Below, one piece after another: positions 1 to 12,110 of a DNA stretch of 64,000 bases. A model generated the notes under the pieces. That model ran no database searches and was not told the origin of the DNA. It was given only the letters and a program-made list of their open reading frames with translations. Both the position numbers and the translations under genes were made by a program. Position 1 is the first letter of the stretch. Each line of letters begins with the position of its first letter. This stretch comes from Phoronis australis (Eukaryota > Phoronida > Phoronidae): positions 223,148 to 287,147 of the forward strand of contig NMRA01000222.1 of assembly GCA_002633005.1 (NCBI GenBank), in the 5' to 3' direction.

Positions 1-2206
1 AAAAAAATCCAAAACTTGTCTCAGGCTAGGCCTACGTTACGTGGGGCTGCCGCTCATGAACACAGTTTCCCACTTATAAACACTGCTAATGGGCCCGATA
101 AACTCAGCTCACCAACTCACTGGCCCCTCACCGACTGCTAAACACAATGTCGGACTCACAGAACAAGGCTAACGCACCCCAAAACATCGGTCTTTACTCA
201 CAAGAACAGCCCACTTACCGTCCAACACGGTACGCGGATATGTGGCCCGTCAATAGTGTTTGTGAATGCCAGGGTGAGCAGAGATCACCATTGTGTTATT
301 GAATACGGGCACAAGGTTATGAGTCTGTGAACTGAGTTAATCCGGCCTGTGTGCCGTGTTTATAAACGAAAAACAATCATTTTCACCAGTTAGCAAATCG
401 TGCTGGTCGGAAAGCTTGTATTCTGGACTTGGTAAATCGTGTTGGTTCAACATAGCCGATCATGGCCAATCGATATACCCTTCGCTAATGCATATGTATC
501 CACGGATGGGCGAGTACAGTCTCTTGTGTGTTAGGTCTTAACCTAAATCAATTTTCGGTTATTGGATCTCGCTGACCAACACAGGTCGGTATTTACGCTT
601 TACTTCCATCAACGTCAAGAAAGGTCTTCATAAATTACTGAGGGTTTTCTTGGTAGAAATTGCAACAGAACTGTGGCTACCGGGGTTGTGTTGTTCGATA
701 ACTATGGCGACAGGGACGCGGTGCCCCCTTGCGAATATATCTGAGTAAACTACGCCATAGGGCACGTAGTTGATAGAGGCTGATTTATAAAATCGAAATG
801 GCGTGCACATGTAAAGATGTAGCTATAGGATAATGCAACTTCCCGGAGTCGAACATACATAGAATAATTAGAAAAACATGTGACAGTAACTACCTCTTCT
901 TTTAAACGTTTATTACTATGAAGGAAAAGACAGTAAACACACCTTACAAAATGCCCATGGGATTAAGACATACTTATGGAGCTGGAAAATACAAAGCTGC
1001 CGACGTCGACTACAAATTTCATGTTTTCTTGTATCCGCAATAATATCGAATTAAACGTCTAGGTTTGCAGTGTAATGATAAGTTGCCTGGTAAATGTTCA
1101 AATGTTATACTCTTGCTTTATATATATATATATATATTCATTACATAAATAAATAGATTTATGTATATGCGTATGTGACACTGTATATGTATATGCATAT
1201 AATCAGTATTTTTGTCGAAAACGTTGCACGTTGGGTGGATATTAATTAAAGCTATTTTTGCACGCGGCTGTGCTGCAAAAGGTAAGGTATTCATAAAGAA
1301 CGACGCCCTTCGGTTTTATGTAACTCATGAGAAACCACGGGCTTCACGCCATCTCTAACTGTTGTTATATTGTTAATCAGAATTAATTGTCTCTACGGCA
1401 CAACCAATTACAAAAAAACAGAGCCAATGAAACCAGACAAAGTGACATTTATGAGGTACATGCATGTACAATAATCACTTGACATATCTGATCGGATCCA
1501 CTCTGCTGTTAATGAAAATTAATAAACTTTATTTAATTCCATTTCTAGCCGAGACGACTGAACACTTCTGCCTTGAAAATATCGTTTACATCACCAACAA
1601 CAAAGCAATGGTATGGGTTATTGTTAAGACGCCGTATTGTTGGAAGTTTATGACAACTTAATCGGTGCTGTAGCTTTGTGTTGTGTCTCATCTAGTAACT
1701 ACCCGTGGGTGAAGGGAGCCGTGTGGAGATTACGAACAATGTTTACATATAGTAAAGGGGGCTAAAATTGGTTTATTTTGAAAGTAGCGTAAATATTTGG
1801 AGACCGTATGTTCACAAGACAGTTTTATACCAATACTCACCAGTGTGTATTTATGTTTTTCAGCTACAGTATTCGACGCCAAATACAGGCTCGCGTCGTG
1901 TTTTGTTCCTTGACATCCAAAAGTGGAAAAAAGCAATACACTGCATTTGTGCGTCCAAGGCGAACTATTGTCTGCGAAAGCCAAGATATTTTGATAGTGA
2001 GATAACAGGACACCTGCTTAAGTTATGTTTTTTGATTGACGTTACTGTTGAAATAACAATTGTATCTATTTTGAAATACAAAATTTTCCTGGAAACCACG
2101 TGTTTGCAAATGTCTGAAACATAATACTGCGATGTTTTCATTTCGTGAGTTATCAATCGTCAAAATGCTCTTTATATTCGTTATGGATTTGGCCAAAACA
2201 GGAAGA
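1..2206. other. Intergenic DNA without a recognisable gene
   Basis: I see no exon with plausible splice sites and no long open frame here. The only structure noted is a short (TA)n run at about 1118-1137, followed by AT-rich sequence. All open frames are short and have unremarkable composition. Confidence 0.6.
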
Positions 2207-2330
2207 TTAAATTGACGATCAAGGTTTTAGAAAATTCCATCTAATAACAAGTACCCGCCGTTTCACAGCTTCCAAAGTCGAGTACTTGTAATAAAGATGG
2301 AATTTTAAAAAACCTTGATCGTCAATTTTA
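2207..2330. repeat. Foldback (hairpin) repeat
   Basis: Two arms of about 48 bases, 2207-2254 and 2282-2330, are near-perfect reverse complements separated by 27 bases. The core TTGACGATCAAGGTTTT in the left arm pairs with AACCTTGATCGTCAA in the right. It looks like a small palindromic MITE or foldback. No clear target-site duplication was seen and no protein is encoded. Confidence 0.75.
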
Positions 2331-2403
2331 TTCTCAAAATGCTCGTAGATTGAATTTTTTTAGCTACTACTTTTTATGACAAAGGCAAACAATTTTTGAG
2401 ACA

Positions 2404-2640
2404 TTCATAATCATCGTCCTCATCATGATAACCATCGTCATCGTCACATTATCATCATCATCATCACCATGATCATCATCATCGCCATCATCATCATCTT
2501 CATCATCATCATCATCATCATCGCCATCATCATCATCATCATCACCGACGCCATCATCATCATCACAGTCGTCAATTGTCGTCATCGTGGTTGTTATCAT
2601 CACCATCGTCATTATCGTTTTCATCATCATCACCGTGACG
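2404..2640. repeat. (TCA/ATC)n imperfect microsatellite
   Basis: A long imperfect run of TCATCA/ATCATC triplets with interspersed CGCC and ACC variants. It produces acidic (Asp-rich) translations on the minus strand and Ile/His-rich ones on the plus strand. These are low-complexity artefacts, not genes. Confidence 0.9.
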
Positions 2641-2649
2641 GTCACCACA

Positions 2650-3290
2650 ACCGTCAGCGCCGTCGTCGTAACCTGTCCTTGAAGGTCAGAACGAAATCAA
2701 GCTGTCTAATCCCCAAATCTAGCTACATTTTGAAGTCCAAATATCACGTATCTAAAAACAAATCTCTACGCGCGTTATGGTTTCCTAGTGAAAGACAGAT
2801 TTGGTTGCCATGACGGCGCTGGTGCGTCTGAGTCAAACCTCGGTGATAGTTCAGCAATAGCAGCAGGAGTGGCCGGATCGCGTGAGTAGCTGCTTGTTGA
2901 CTTCCAGCTGGTTGACGCATGGCTATCAACGAGCAGCGGAATTATTCTCTCAAACGGTCAATCTTCCTTGTGTACCGGAAATGAATGAGCAGCTGAAAAA
3001 TAATATGAGTATGGATATAACTGTCCTCTGATAATAGTCGTTCTTCTACAGTCAAACACTGCAGACAAAATTGAATTATAATCTGCATTGAGACGAGTTT
3101 CCATGACAAACCATCCGGGGGTACACACCGAGGAACAAATAACATACATACACGGAAGTGTTTATTTTAGACGATGCGACTACTAGAAACAATAATATTG
3201 AAATATATTCTACTCTACTGCTTTCACGTGCTTTTCACGAGGTGCGTGTGCTTAAGATTTGTCAGACTGTTTTGTATTGTAATAATGCTA
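2650..3290. other. Intergenic DNA, nothing recognised
   Basis: Only short open frames on both strands; no repeat or motif recognised. Confidence 0.5.
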
Positions 3291-3294
3291 TATT

Positions 3295-3437
3295 CAATGA
3301 CGGATTTAAGGGTGGGGGTCAAGGGGGGCATGTCCCTCCTAAAATTCGCTTAGAGTCCATTTGACACTACGAGGGTGCAAATATCTGACGGGCAAAATCG
3401 TGGCTAATACTCTGCCCTGGCTCCCCCTAACTCATAA
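3295..3437. mobile_element. hAT-like MITE, 3'-degraded copy (family with 5-bp duplications)
   Basis: The stretch matches the better-preserved copies at 6494, 35887 and 47489. It has the CGGATTTA start, the G-rich/C-rich hairpin near the left end, and the core CTGACGGGCAAAATC followed by CTAATACTCTGCCCTGGC. The right terminus (GGATCCGCCCCTG) of the other copies is missing, so this copy is diverged or truncated. It is non-coding. Confidence 0.7.
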
Positions 3438-3439
3438 GC

Positions 3440-6400
3440 CATAAAAATAAGGACTTTCAGGAATTTATGAAAACCTCAAAAGTTGCATAAAACGATAACA
3501 AAGCATCATGAACCCTAATTGCGTTTGTCAGGTATCATCGTGAACATTTATATCAAAAGGTCATTTTATTGATACCGTTGTTTTGTTAAAATTTCACATT
3601 TCTTTTTCGATAAATTTTAAAGACGTGACACGATTTGGGAAATTTTACGTACGGCACTGGTGTCGCTTTCAGTGCATTACGATTGTCGGCTGGCAAACAT
3701 CCGGTGACGTCACGGAAAGCAGCACTTGTGACTGGAGCTCACGACAGTCGAAAGCACGGATCCATAGTAACATGGTTTTGGTGCGAGGATGACTAAACAA
3801 CAGTCATATAAAAATAAATAATTGAAACGAGCTACAAATGCTTCGATTGAATACATAGACTTATAAGGTATATAATCGTCGGGTTTTACGACTGGAAACA
3901 GAATTTTGGAGACTATTGTTCATGGAACAGAGTTATTGAAGAGCCCTAACCAGTCAAATACATGTACGCATACAACTCTGTCATTTATCGAGTGGAATTT
4001 AGATCCGCCAGCTGTCAATGTTGGACAGCGGTCGCTGAGGTGCGTTTTATCCAGCGTTGCGACTGATCTCACCAATAACGTCATTTGCATAGACAAATTT
4101 TGTAAGTTTTGTAGATGCAATGCATTTGTCTTAGTACAACGACTTGCAGGTAATGTACCAGACAGCCCTAAATACTGGACCCCATGTAAATTAATCAAGC
4201 ATGCAACAACAGTGAAGTGACGTAGTTGACTCAACTATCAAGTTCCTGCATCTCAGCTGTTGCAGACGTATGTGTACCGGGATTTCTGAAAGAGACCCCG
4301 ACAATATAAAGCCCCCATGGGGGCTCCTTTGGATCGATTTGCATGTCTGGTACACATGCACAAAGAATGCACTATATCTTGGTTCGTGATCTTTAATTAA
4401 AGGGAGGCGTTAAAATATTTCAATTTGCTCATTTGTCAAAAGAAACGTCCGTCTCTTTTGTAGCCAAGCAGAAAGTGGAACCTGCCTCACGAAAGATACC
4501 TTCAAAGCAAATGGTCGTGAATGAGGACGTTGTGGACGGCCTGACAAGTTTCTGAAAGCGCACGCCACTTTTTACACACTCTTTTTGGATGCAAGGTCAC
4601 TTCGGCAAAATGAAATTCTCGCCAGTAAATAAAAGCCATTGTAACGGTATCCAAGTGCTGAAAAATATCTTTAAGTTATCCCTGGGGTTCTATTTTTAGT
4701 AAAAGCAAAATAAAAGGCTGGCTTTACATTTTGAAAATTTTTAAACACGCAAGTTCGGGTTTATTACGTCCTGCTTGCGTTCATCTCACTGCATGATCCT
4801 TTTAAGACCTAAACACTTTAAATTATCACCAATTAGACTGCCGTCTGTTGCACAAACTCCACCATGCGTGTTCATATATAGACTCTTCCGGAAATCGATC
4901 GTTTCTCAGGCCAGAGTAGAGCTAGACGATGCGACGGGTGCGAATGGATCTCCGTAGGCAGGCGAATCCCGTCCCAACATCATTATTCCTCAGGTCTGCT
5001 TCAACAAGGACAATTCTGGTTCTAAATGACTTACTGTCCTCTTCAGTTTTTGAGACAAAGTGCACAAAATAATGTCAAGAAAACAGTGAGATTGAAAGTA
5101 TGCTGTTCCAAAATGACTGGGCTGGTGACTGCTGGAGTTACGGGGAAACTACACAGATTTGCTAGAACGAGTTGAATCAGATTTTTAAATTCAAGGCCAG
5201 AAATTTCAGATGGCGTGGATTTGACAGTATTTGTGCCATGGACATAAAATTTTCCAACTAAGAGTACAAACAAAAGATATTTGTTTGAGCAAAAACTACA
5301 CTAGATTTAATGAATTTGAATGAATGCAATATGTTGCTGATGGCTTTCTGATTTTAACGAAATTTTACTCTGAAAATTGTGTCGCAGACGTGACATCTGA
5401 ACTTTTTTTAATAATGACAACATAATAAATAATCATTTCCAAGTAACATATGGGCAACATATAAAGCATATTTTTGAATCAATTGTACATTTAGTAAGAA
5501 TTTGTTAGGACCAGTCATGAATTAGTAAGTCTTATTATATTGACTATTAACTAATGTAAAGTCCGCAACAATCTGATTGGCAAAAGTTGTTTTCAAGAAA
5601 AAGTAATAACTCAAACTTGCTGCCTTTTCAATTCCTCTTTTTCCTTCATAGAATCATCAAACACTTATACCCCACTATCTCACTGAAAAAAATCTTGAAT
5701 CAATAACAAAAGTTTCCCGACAACTGTTGCACTTTATGTTGTTTATTTTTTATTTTATTTTATTTAGCACATAGATGAATACTTATTTGTGACATATAAT
5801 GTCCAAGTTGGAAGTCTGCACGATTCTTAAAATGCACCAAATTGGAGCGAATTTACTTTAAACAGTTAATCCAGCTAATGAAACATGACAAGACGAATGT
5901 GTATGAATATAACGCGATGCTGATTCAAGATGTTGTTGACAAAAAGTACCATGGAGCAGAAGGCGCAGCTTCACAGTGCAAAGACTAATTGCAACTTTGA
6001 ACCATCACGAAGATTTTGGTTCTACTGCCGATTGGAGTTCTTTTTGCCACATCTCCTGGAAAAGGGCCAGTTGACAGCATATGTGACACAATGAACACAA
6101 GTGTGTGGAGGAACCTGTTAAAGTACACCCTTGTTGTAAACAATACCAAGAAATTCTACTAGGCAGCGAAGGATCTAGACAGGACCAAATCCTGTTTGAA
6201 GTAAGAGAAAGCATTGGAGCTTTAACTGGGCTTCTGCAAGACCGATGGGAGACTGTCGTAACCGTGAAGCGGACTCGAGCCTACCATTTCGTTCAGATTC
6301 ATTCATACCAGTTTCTCAACATCTTGTGTGGAAAAAACTCACCTTATACCGATTCGTCAAGTCTGATGATGGTCAACAAATTGTTGAACGAACTCTGGTC

Positions 6401-6485
6401 AAGCTTTCGAATACGTGTAAGTTCTTGATGAATCCAAGTTGAGCGACAATAATACAGTGGAGGAGATCGAACTTGTTGATAGCAA
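3440..6485. other. Intergenic DNA, nothing convincing
   Basis: Open frames at 3906-4220 (+) and its antisense are about 100 codons, without recognised motifs or splice context. A GC hairpin GCCCCCATGGGGGC lies at about 4312. No gene is called. Confidence 0.5.
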
Positions 6486-6493
6486 CTTCATCG

Positions 6494-6671
6494 CAATGGG
6501 CGGATTTATGGGGGGGGGGGGGAGGCAAAGAGGCCATGAGGCCATGCCCCCCTAAAACTCTACCAGATTCCATTTGGCAATTAGGGGGTGGGAACGTATG
6601 TCTGACGGGCAAAATCCTGGCTAATACTCTGCCCTGGCTCCCCTAAACTCAAAATCCTGGATCCGCCCCTG
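6494..6671. mobile_element. hAT-like MITE with 5-bp target duplication CATCG
   Basis: The element runs from CAATGGGCGGATTTA to GGATCCGCCCCTG, so its ends are inverted repeats of the CAGNGGCGGAT type. It is flanked by an exact 5-bp direct repeat CATCG at 6489-6493 and 6672-6676. A poly-G run and complementary C-rich tract form a hairpin near the left end. Same family as 3295, 35887 and 47489. Non-autonomous. A CAG start fits hAT ends; 5-bp rather than 8-bp duplications would place it in a hAT subgroup or another superfamily. Confidence 0.85.
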
Positions 6672-6679
6672 CATCGCGG

Positions 6680-7155
6680 TCAAATGTAAAAGCAAGCGAG
6701 TATTATGCTGTTCAAGTAATAACTGTAAGTCCGGACGCTAGTGAAGTCAAAATTGAATGAATGAAAACGTGATAGAATAAACACTTAGTTCAGCTCATCT
6801 GTTGAAGGTGGAAGTTGGTTCTGTTGGATCGCCAAAGAACAAGAGTTGAAAACTTTCAACACCTAAGATTGACTCTAGGTGCCATTGCGTTTTTTGAGGA
6901 CCGCGAAACTGTCTCTTTTCAAACACTGTTTCTGTGATGAAAAATGATGACAGCTGTATATAGTGTTTCAAGATAATTTCAAGTACCATCTATTGTTTTA
7001 ATTAGTTGTGGCTGTTACATTTTTTGTGGACTTTCAACCTGTTGCCATCAAAAAGTTTTCTTTTTGATAATTCTGAGTATAATTAGGGTTTTGGATATTC
7101 CTATGATGTAGTTTTTATACACTATTGGTATTTTTCTGATCTATATCACAGATTA
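6680..7155. other. Intergenic DNA, nothing recognised
   Basis: AT-rich sequence with short open frames only. Confidence 0.5.
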
Positions 7156-7160
7156 CTTCA

Positions 7161-7570
7161 TTATTGAGGACAAATAAAACAACAAGAATAATATATATTT
7201 TAAGTTGTATTGGGAAATTCAAGGTCACAGCTCTACAAATGATTATTTCCCAGAAGGTACCAGATGGGTACCTTAATAACAAGAGATAACACACACATTT
7301 GCGATACCAAATGTGTAATTGATTGTTGGCTACTAAGTGGCACAGGCTAGTATAGTACCAAATGGGTACATAATACCAAAAGAGTATTGGCCGATTGCCT
7401 ACCAAGTGGGTCGAGCAAAACGACAAATTCAATAACAAGTACCAAATGGTACAAACTACCAAATGGACAAACATCATATGAAGTACCAAGTGGGTACACC
7501 AAACAACCAACTGGGCTATAACAACCTTGTAAAGCAGGTTCCTGGACAAGCAGAGTGAGCAGACCAGCCG
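7161..7570. repeat. R4 repeat with internal TACCAAATGGGTA motifs, copy a
   Basis: About 410 bases, repeated at 21498-21908 (inverted), 54649-55052 and 55197-55600. The left half is an AT-rich leader shared by all copies (GGACAAATAAAACAACAAGA). The right half carries about nine degenerate copies of TACCAAATGGGTA, itself nearly palindromic when extended to GTACC...GGTAC. The shared right end is GAGCAGACCAGCCG. Leu/Val/Trp/Tyr-rich frames here are translations of the motif, not genes. The superfamily is unknown to me. Confidence 0.85.
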
Positions 7571-7579
7571 ACACGATAA

Positions 7580-8675
7580 CCCAATGCCTCGTTTCTCAAT
7601 GTTACCGTTTGGTAAGACATAAAGCTACAAGGTAGTGCTCTTTCTTCCATTTCGGAAATTATCGATCACTTTTGTCTTAAATTTACTGTTTCCTTTACTT
7701 TCACCTTTGAACACAAAATTAATTTTGCCAGTCGAAAGATATCACTAAAAATTAATACTTTTCGTAAATTACAGGCATGCACGTACTCCTGTTATTTTAC
7801 TAATACTTTTTTTAAATTTTGAAAATGTGGGCGGACCTTCAGAGAAACCTCGTTGCCAGTGGAGTGATTACCCATAATGCACACGAACCAGCTGACAGAA
7901 GAAAAACATGTCGAGCAAAAGCGATAGAGGTGGGCTTGGTGTTTTGGGACTTGTTGTTACCTAATTCATCATGCGCTGAAATTGTAAATACCCAACTCGA
8001 GTAATTGTGAAAATTCCAAGCTGTAAGTCAAGAAACTCCAGAAAATTCTGATGTGATTCCGAATGTGCACCTCTCGATCACCGCCGTGCGTTGTTGCCGA
8101 TTTCTCGCGTTGCGATGTTGTTGTTTAATTCAATTTTTGAGCATCGATATCTCGGAGATGCTATGAAATTTCAAACATTCACTATATGATACCTTCTAAA
8201 GGGAACGGTGTCTCAGAATCTCAATTTAGGTTCTAGTTTTTCAGAACGAAGCCTTCAAAAATCAAGAGTACGACAGTTTTTGCTCAAAACGCTCAAAAAG
8301 TGGATAATTAAAAAATTAAGTCCTATTTCAAAAAATCTGAGACAGGTTCCCTCGAAAATACCGTTATCAACATGTTTACAAAAGACCAATATTTTTAAAA
8401 TCTCTGTTCAAAGTCAAAAAATTGTTTTACTAAAAAAACAATATTTTGTGAAAGAATAAAGACAAGTAAATAAAAATAATAAATTTCGTTGGGAAATTTA
8501 TCCACCTTTCAGAAAATATATACTTTGTAGGGATTACAGCTAACAGAATTTAAGATATTTGCAAATCAGTACAACCTGGTAAACGAGATTCACAGTTTCC
8601 CAAGACGCTGTTTATGCAAATAGGTTGAAACAAGGATCTGTAGGTGGCGCTGAACGCCTGTACATCAAAGACCCG
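7580..8675. other. Intergenic DNA, nothing recognised
   Basis: Short frames only (for example 8208-8459, +, Lys/Ser-rich and AT-driven). No repeat copy identified. Confidence 0.5.
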
Positions 8676-8682
8676 GCTCGAG

Positions 8683-8806
8683 TTCAATAGCTGTCTCGCA
8701 GCTAGAAGGATCTAGCCAAAATCACGCATTCTCATTTAAAATACACGGCAATATGTCATGTCATCTCACTAACCTTGCTTTTTAGCGAAGTCTTAGCGTT
8801 GCTGAA
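8683..8806. mobile_element. TTCAGTAACGCTAGG-type MITE, inverted copy
   Basis: Read on the minus strand, this matches the element at 48756-48895. Shared blocks include GATCTAGCCAAA, TCATTTAAAATACACGGC and TTGCTTTTTAGCGA. The right end CTTAGCGTTGCTGAA is a diverged form of the family terminus. No clean target duplication is visible. Confidence 0.75.
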
Positions 8807-8809
8807 CTC

Positions 8810-9990
8810 TACCCTGATAGCCGTGTGGCGCTTGGGGATGGTGAATTTCAATATGGCTCGGCTACATGTCGAAATTCAGCCATTAGTTTTTCTTATGTTG
8901 ACGAGACGAGTTCAGTGTAGTACTGCAGTCCTGCCAGTGCTTTGAAAACACAAGTCATAGAATCACTAGGACCGCAACCACCAAAATTTTGTCAGTCTAT
9001 TTTAATACTCGAAACTTAAAAAAAACTCGGACTCAGCAATTTCTTGTATTTTGAAGACCACCAACAACGCACTCACTCAAAAGCACCAGTAACCTTCAGT
9101 AATCCTCACGTTTTCCGAGTAGTGCCCAGGAAAAGGGTGAAAACCAATAATTTGCCAGTGTTACTCGAGCAAATTTGGGAAAATATCTGGAAATTCCGAG
9201 TTTACTATCTAGCATTCTTGAAAAAAGTACTTACTACATATATTACGATTTATTTGAAGACTTAACTTAACAACTCGATACATCATTAAACACTGAGAGC
9301 ATATTAACTAAATTTGCGATCAGTATGAATACATCAATTGGATTTACAAAGTACATACCCACGTTATGTTTGCCTGGCGTGTGCCTATAGAGTTCAGGAA
9401 AAAAGGCCCGCAGTACTCTGGTAATAGTTACAGGTTTAGCTCTAAAACACACCTAGGTTAGTAATTAAAATGATCAGGTTATCGGACTTCATAACTTGTT
9501 AGCCATATAGGAAAGTGAATTTCGTATGCATGTAAATACAGACCGACCAAGAACATTCGAAACTTTTTGATACTCGGTGACGGATTCAATTGGTTAATTA
9601 GTCGCAGACAAGAAGCATGATAAGATTTTCAAAAAATAGGTTTACGCTTAAAATCATTGAAAAGTAAGCATAAGCTTCATGCTATTTCTGGAAGATGGGA
9701 GAGGAATGCAAACCCACTATGCTGTCGATCACTAAGAGCGAGCTCGACATTTCTGGAAATGTTCAACTCATTACGCACGACACTTTAGCGCTCGTTTTCG
9801 TTCCCAGATACTTATATCATATAGGATACTTCTCAATGCATTTCAACCCTTCGCCTCTTTTCTCACATGCACTCAGGAGATTAGTGCTTTAACTTTTTTC
9901 ATACTGGCATTGATTAACACTACACCACCAGTCGCGTCGGCCATGTTCTCTGCGCCTTGCAATTGGAAGCCTTTGTACAGAGTTGATACT
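8810..9990. other. Intergenic DNA, nothing recognised
   Basis: No convincing exon or repeat seen; open frames are at most about 75 codons. Confidence 0.5.
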
Positions 9991-9997
9991 AAAATCA

Positions 9998-10087
9998 CAA
10001 CAACAACAACAACAACATCAATATCACCAACAACAACAAAAACAACAACATCATCATCAACAACAACAACAACAGGAACAACAACAA
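9998..10087. repeat. (CAA)n microsatellite
   Basis: Imperfect CAA/ACA triplet array with occasional TCA units. It gives poly-Gln and poly-Thr translations that should not be taken for protein. Confidence 0.9.
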
Positions 10088-10089
10088 AT

Positions 10090-10543
10090 TTTGATTTCCT
10101 TATGGTTTGGCCAAAGCTACAGTATTCAAGAAGTTAACCCTTCCCAAAATAACCCCCAAAATGCCATAAAATCGACTATTTTAGTTTAATATAAGCGCTC
10201 TTTGTATAGGACTTTTTGGTTCCATAAGTTTCTCGGAACGGCTGTCTACGGTCATTCCGATCAATCGTATACGGCAGCTGAAAAATCGGAGCATGTATAC
10301 ATTAAAATTTTGTAAATTACTCAAGAGGGGCCATCTTCCATGCTCTCAAAGGTTCACTGGGCTTCAGGCTGCATAGACGTTCGCGTTCCTTCGGGATTCA
10401 TGTAAAATGCCTTACTGTGAAATACGGATTTGACAAAAACTCGCAACTACTGTTATCATGTTAAAAAATAACTCTCAGAAATCCCGAAAGGTGTAGTGTG
10501 AGTGTTCTTATGTTGGGTTGCCGTGCACGCGGCAGCCCCATAC
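10090..10543. other. Intergenic DNA, nothing recognised
   Basis: No gene seen. The right edge abuts the TTAA target of the next element. Confidence 0.5.
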
Positions 10544-10547
10544 TTAA

Positions 10548-12106
10548 AGTCCTTGTTGCAAACTGCCCATGTGGTTCCAATATCCGAAAATACTTACTAC
10601 ATAAATTCTTATTTTCGACACCCTTTCTTTATATTCTTTTCGCCTTTCTTGCCAAAAGCGATTTTTTAACAGTATTTGACCCTTCTCTCTGAGCGTATGA
10701 TTACCGGTTGTCATCGGTTATTTCCGTACCCACATTTCCGGCTCATCAGTTCAGGAACTTGTCCTGAACGCCGCCATTTTTTCCTTGTAACTGAATGTGC
10801 TATGGCTTGCTCGAAAAGTCTTCATTATTTTGTTTTATTAGTAATATATCGTGATTCGTTTGCATATGTAGTGTATTTATAGTTTGTAGTTAGTGGTCGT
10901 TGATTTTTTTGGAATGTTACGCGTACTTAGTATGTTAAAATAGCATTGGTGTTTAGTTCCTTACGTAGGCCGGTCGAACCTAGGAACCAATATGGGTCGA
11001 ACCAATTTTTTTCGGTTTTATTTTTTTCCTCGTTTTGAAAAAGTACTTTGCTATCATCGGAAAGGTAGTACATTCTACTCAGTAAAAATCGAAAAAGTAT
11101 CAAAATCGGGGCAAGCACTGTAAAGTTATTGCAAGTTTTGTGGCGAAATTTGGGTCACTTTGTTTGGATCGCGTCGGCCATATTGGAGGACAGCGGGATG
11201 AGTTACGAGTTTAAAACTTTGTGTAAATTGTTTTCGCCAACAAATTACGGTAAAATTTAGTTAGACATATCTTTACTTACTATTCTGCACGATTTAGCAG
11301 TGTTCACCAAATTTCAGCCTCGCAGTTGTTACTCATTAAGTGATAAATGTGCTCACAATTCCCGTTGGACTTCGATCGTCTCATTTCTGGCGGCACCTAC
11401 AATGTCGACTTTTGCTGAACTGAAAGGCATGTTCAATCGGCTACTTTGTAATTTGTGAAGATTTAACGTTGATACATTTTGACAAACGTTGCTACAAAAA
11501 AGAAACTTTGTTCAATTTTCGTGTTTTTTGTGTTTGTGGCCAGCAGTGTGACACAGGACTAACCAGCCCGTAATTTCATGCAAGTGTCTGAAACTACCTT
11601 TGAATATATGCAGCATTTATCATTTGACCATTTTACTTCCACAAAACAGCTTGCAACCGCATGCATTTACCGTTCGCCAGTGTCTGGTCTCGATCCGCAC
11701 TGGGTCCGATAGGCTGCGGTCCCGAGTCTGGCAAAATAATTTCTGTCAAAATTTATTCGCCGCATTTCTTCAGCAAATTCCATAAAATTGTCCGTAGTTT
11801 GATTTTATCAAAATTAAGGCGCGCTGTCGATTTTTTATCCCCTTTTGCTGGCTGGTAACAGTACAGGCACTGCCCCAGTCGCACTGACGGCGTTTTCTCG
11901 GCCTGGGTTCCTGAATGAATTGTACTTCCAGGTTCGCGGCAAGTTCAAAATGGCGGTGTTTCTTCGGGCGCGAATCGTGAGTGGCGCGTTCATTTAAACT
12001 GTTTTCGAGTACGGATCGTGAATTAGTTATGGGGTAGGTACTTCTTGGATCCTTATAACATCTTCTAACCATGTAATAAGGGTTAACAACGCGTGAGAGA
12101 AGGACT
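10548..12106. mobile_element. Element Y, copy 1: non-autonomous TTAA-type DNA transposon
   Basis: The ends are inverted repeats, AGTCCTTGTTGCAAAC on the left against the complement of GTGAGAGAAGGACT on the right. They are flanked on both sides by TTAA (10544-10547 and 12107-12110). A second copy at 34186-36824 is similar over almost all of this length and is also TTAA-flanked. Copy 2 carries about 1.1 kb more between the points matching 11535 here. TTAA duplications and purine-initial ends point to the Kolobok group, with piggyBac as alternative. No transposase frame is visible, so it is probably mobilised in trans. Confidence 0.8.
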
Positions 12107-12110
12107 TTAA

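Noticed and set aside
2367-2813. Asp-rich (-) and Ile/His-rich (+) open frames
   Set aside because: Both are translations of the TCA microsatellite; no biased codon use or start context.
7161-7570. CRISPR-like array of short repeats
   Set aside because: The motifs are only 13 bases, degenerate and irregularly spaced, and the spacers are conserved between dispersed copies; the genome is animal.
7115-7574. Leu/Val/Tyr-rich frames, up to 144 codons, reminiscent of a membrane protein
   Set aside because: The hydrophobic pattern comes from repeated TACCAAATGGGTA motifs of the R4 repeat, and the same occurs at 21529, 54765 and 55313.
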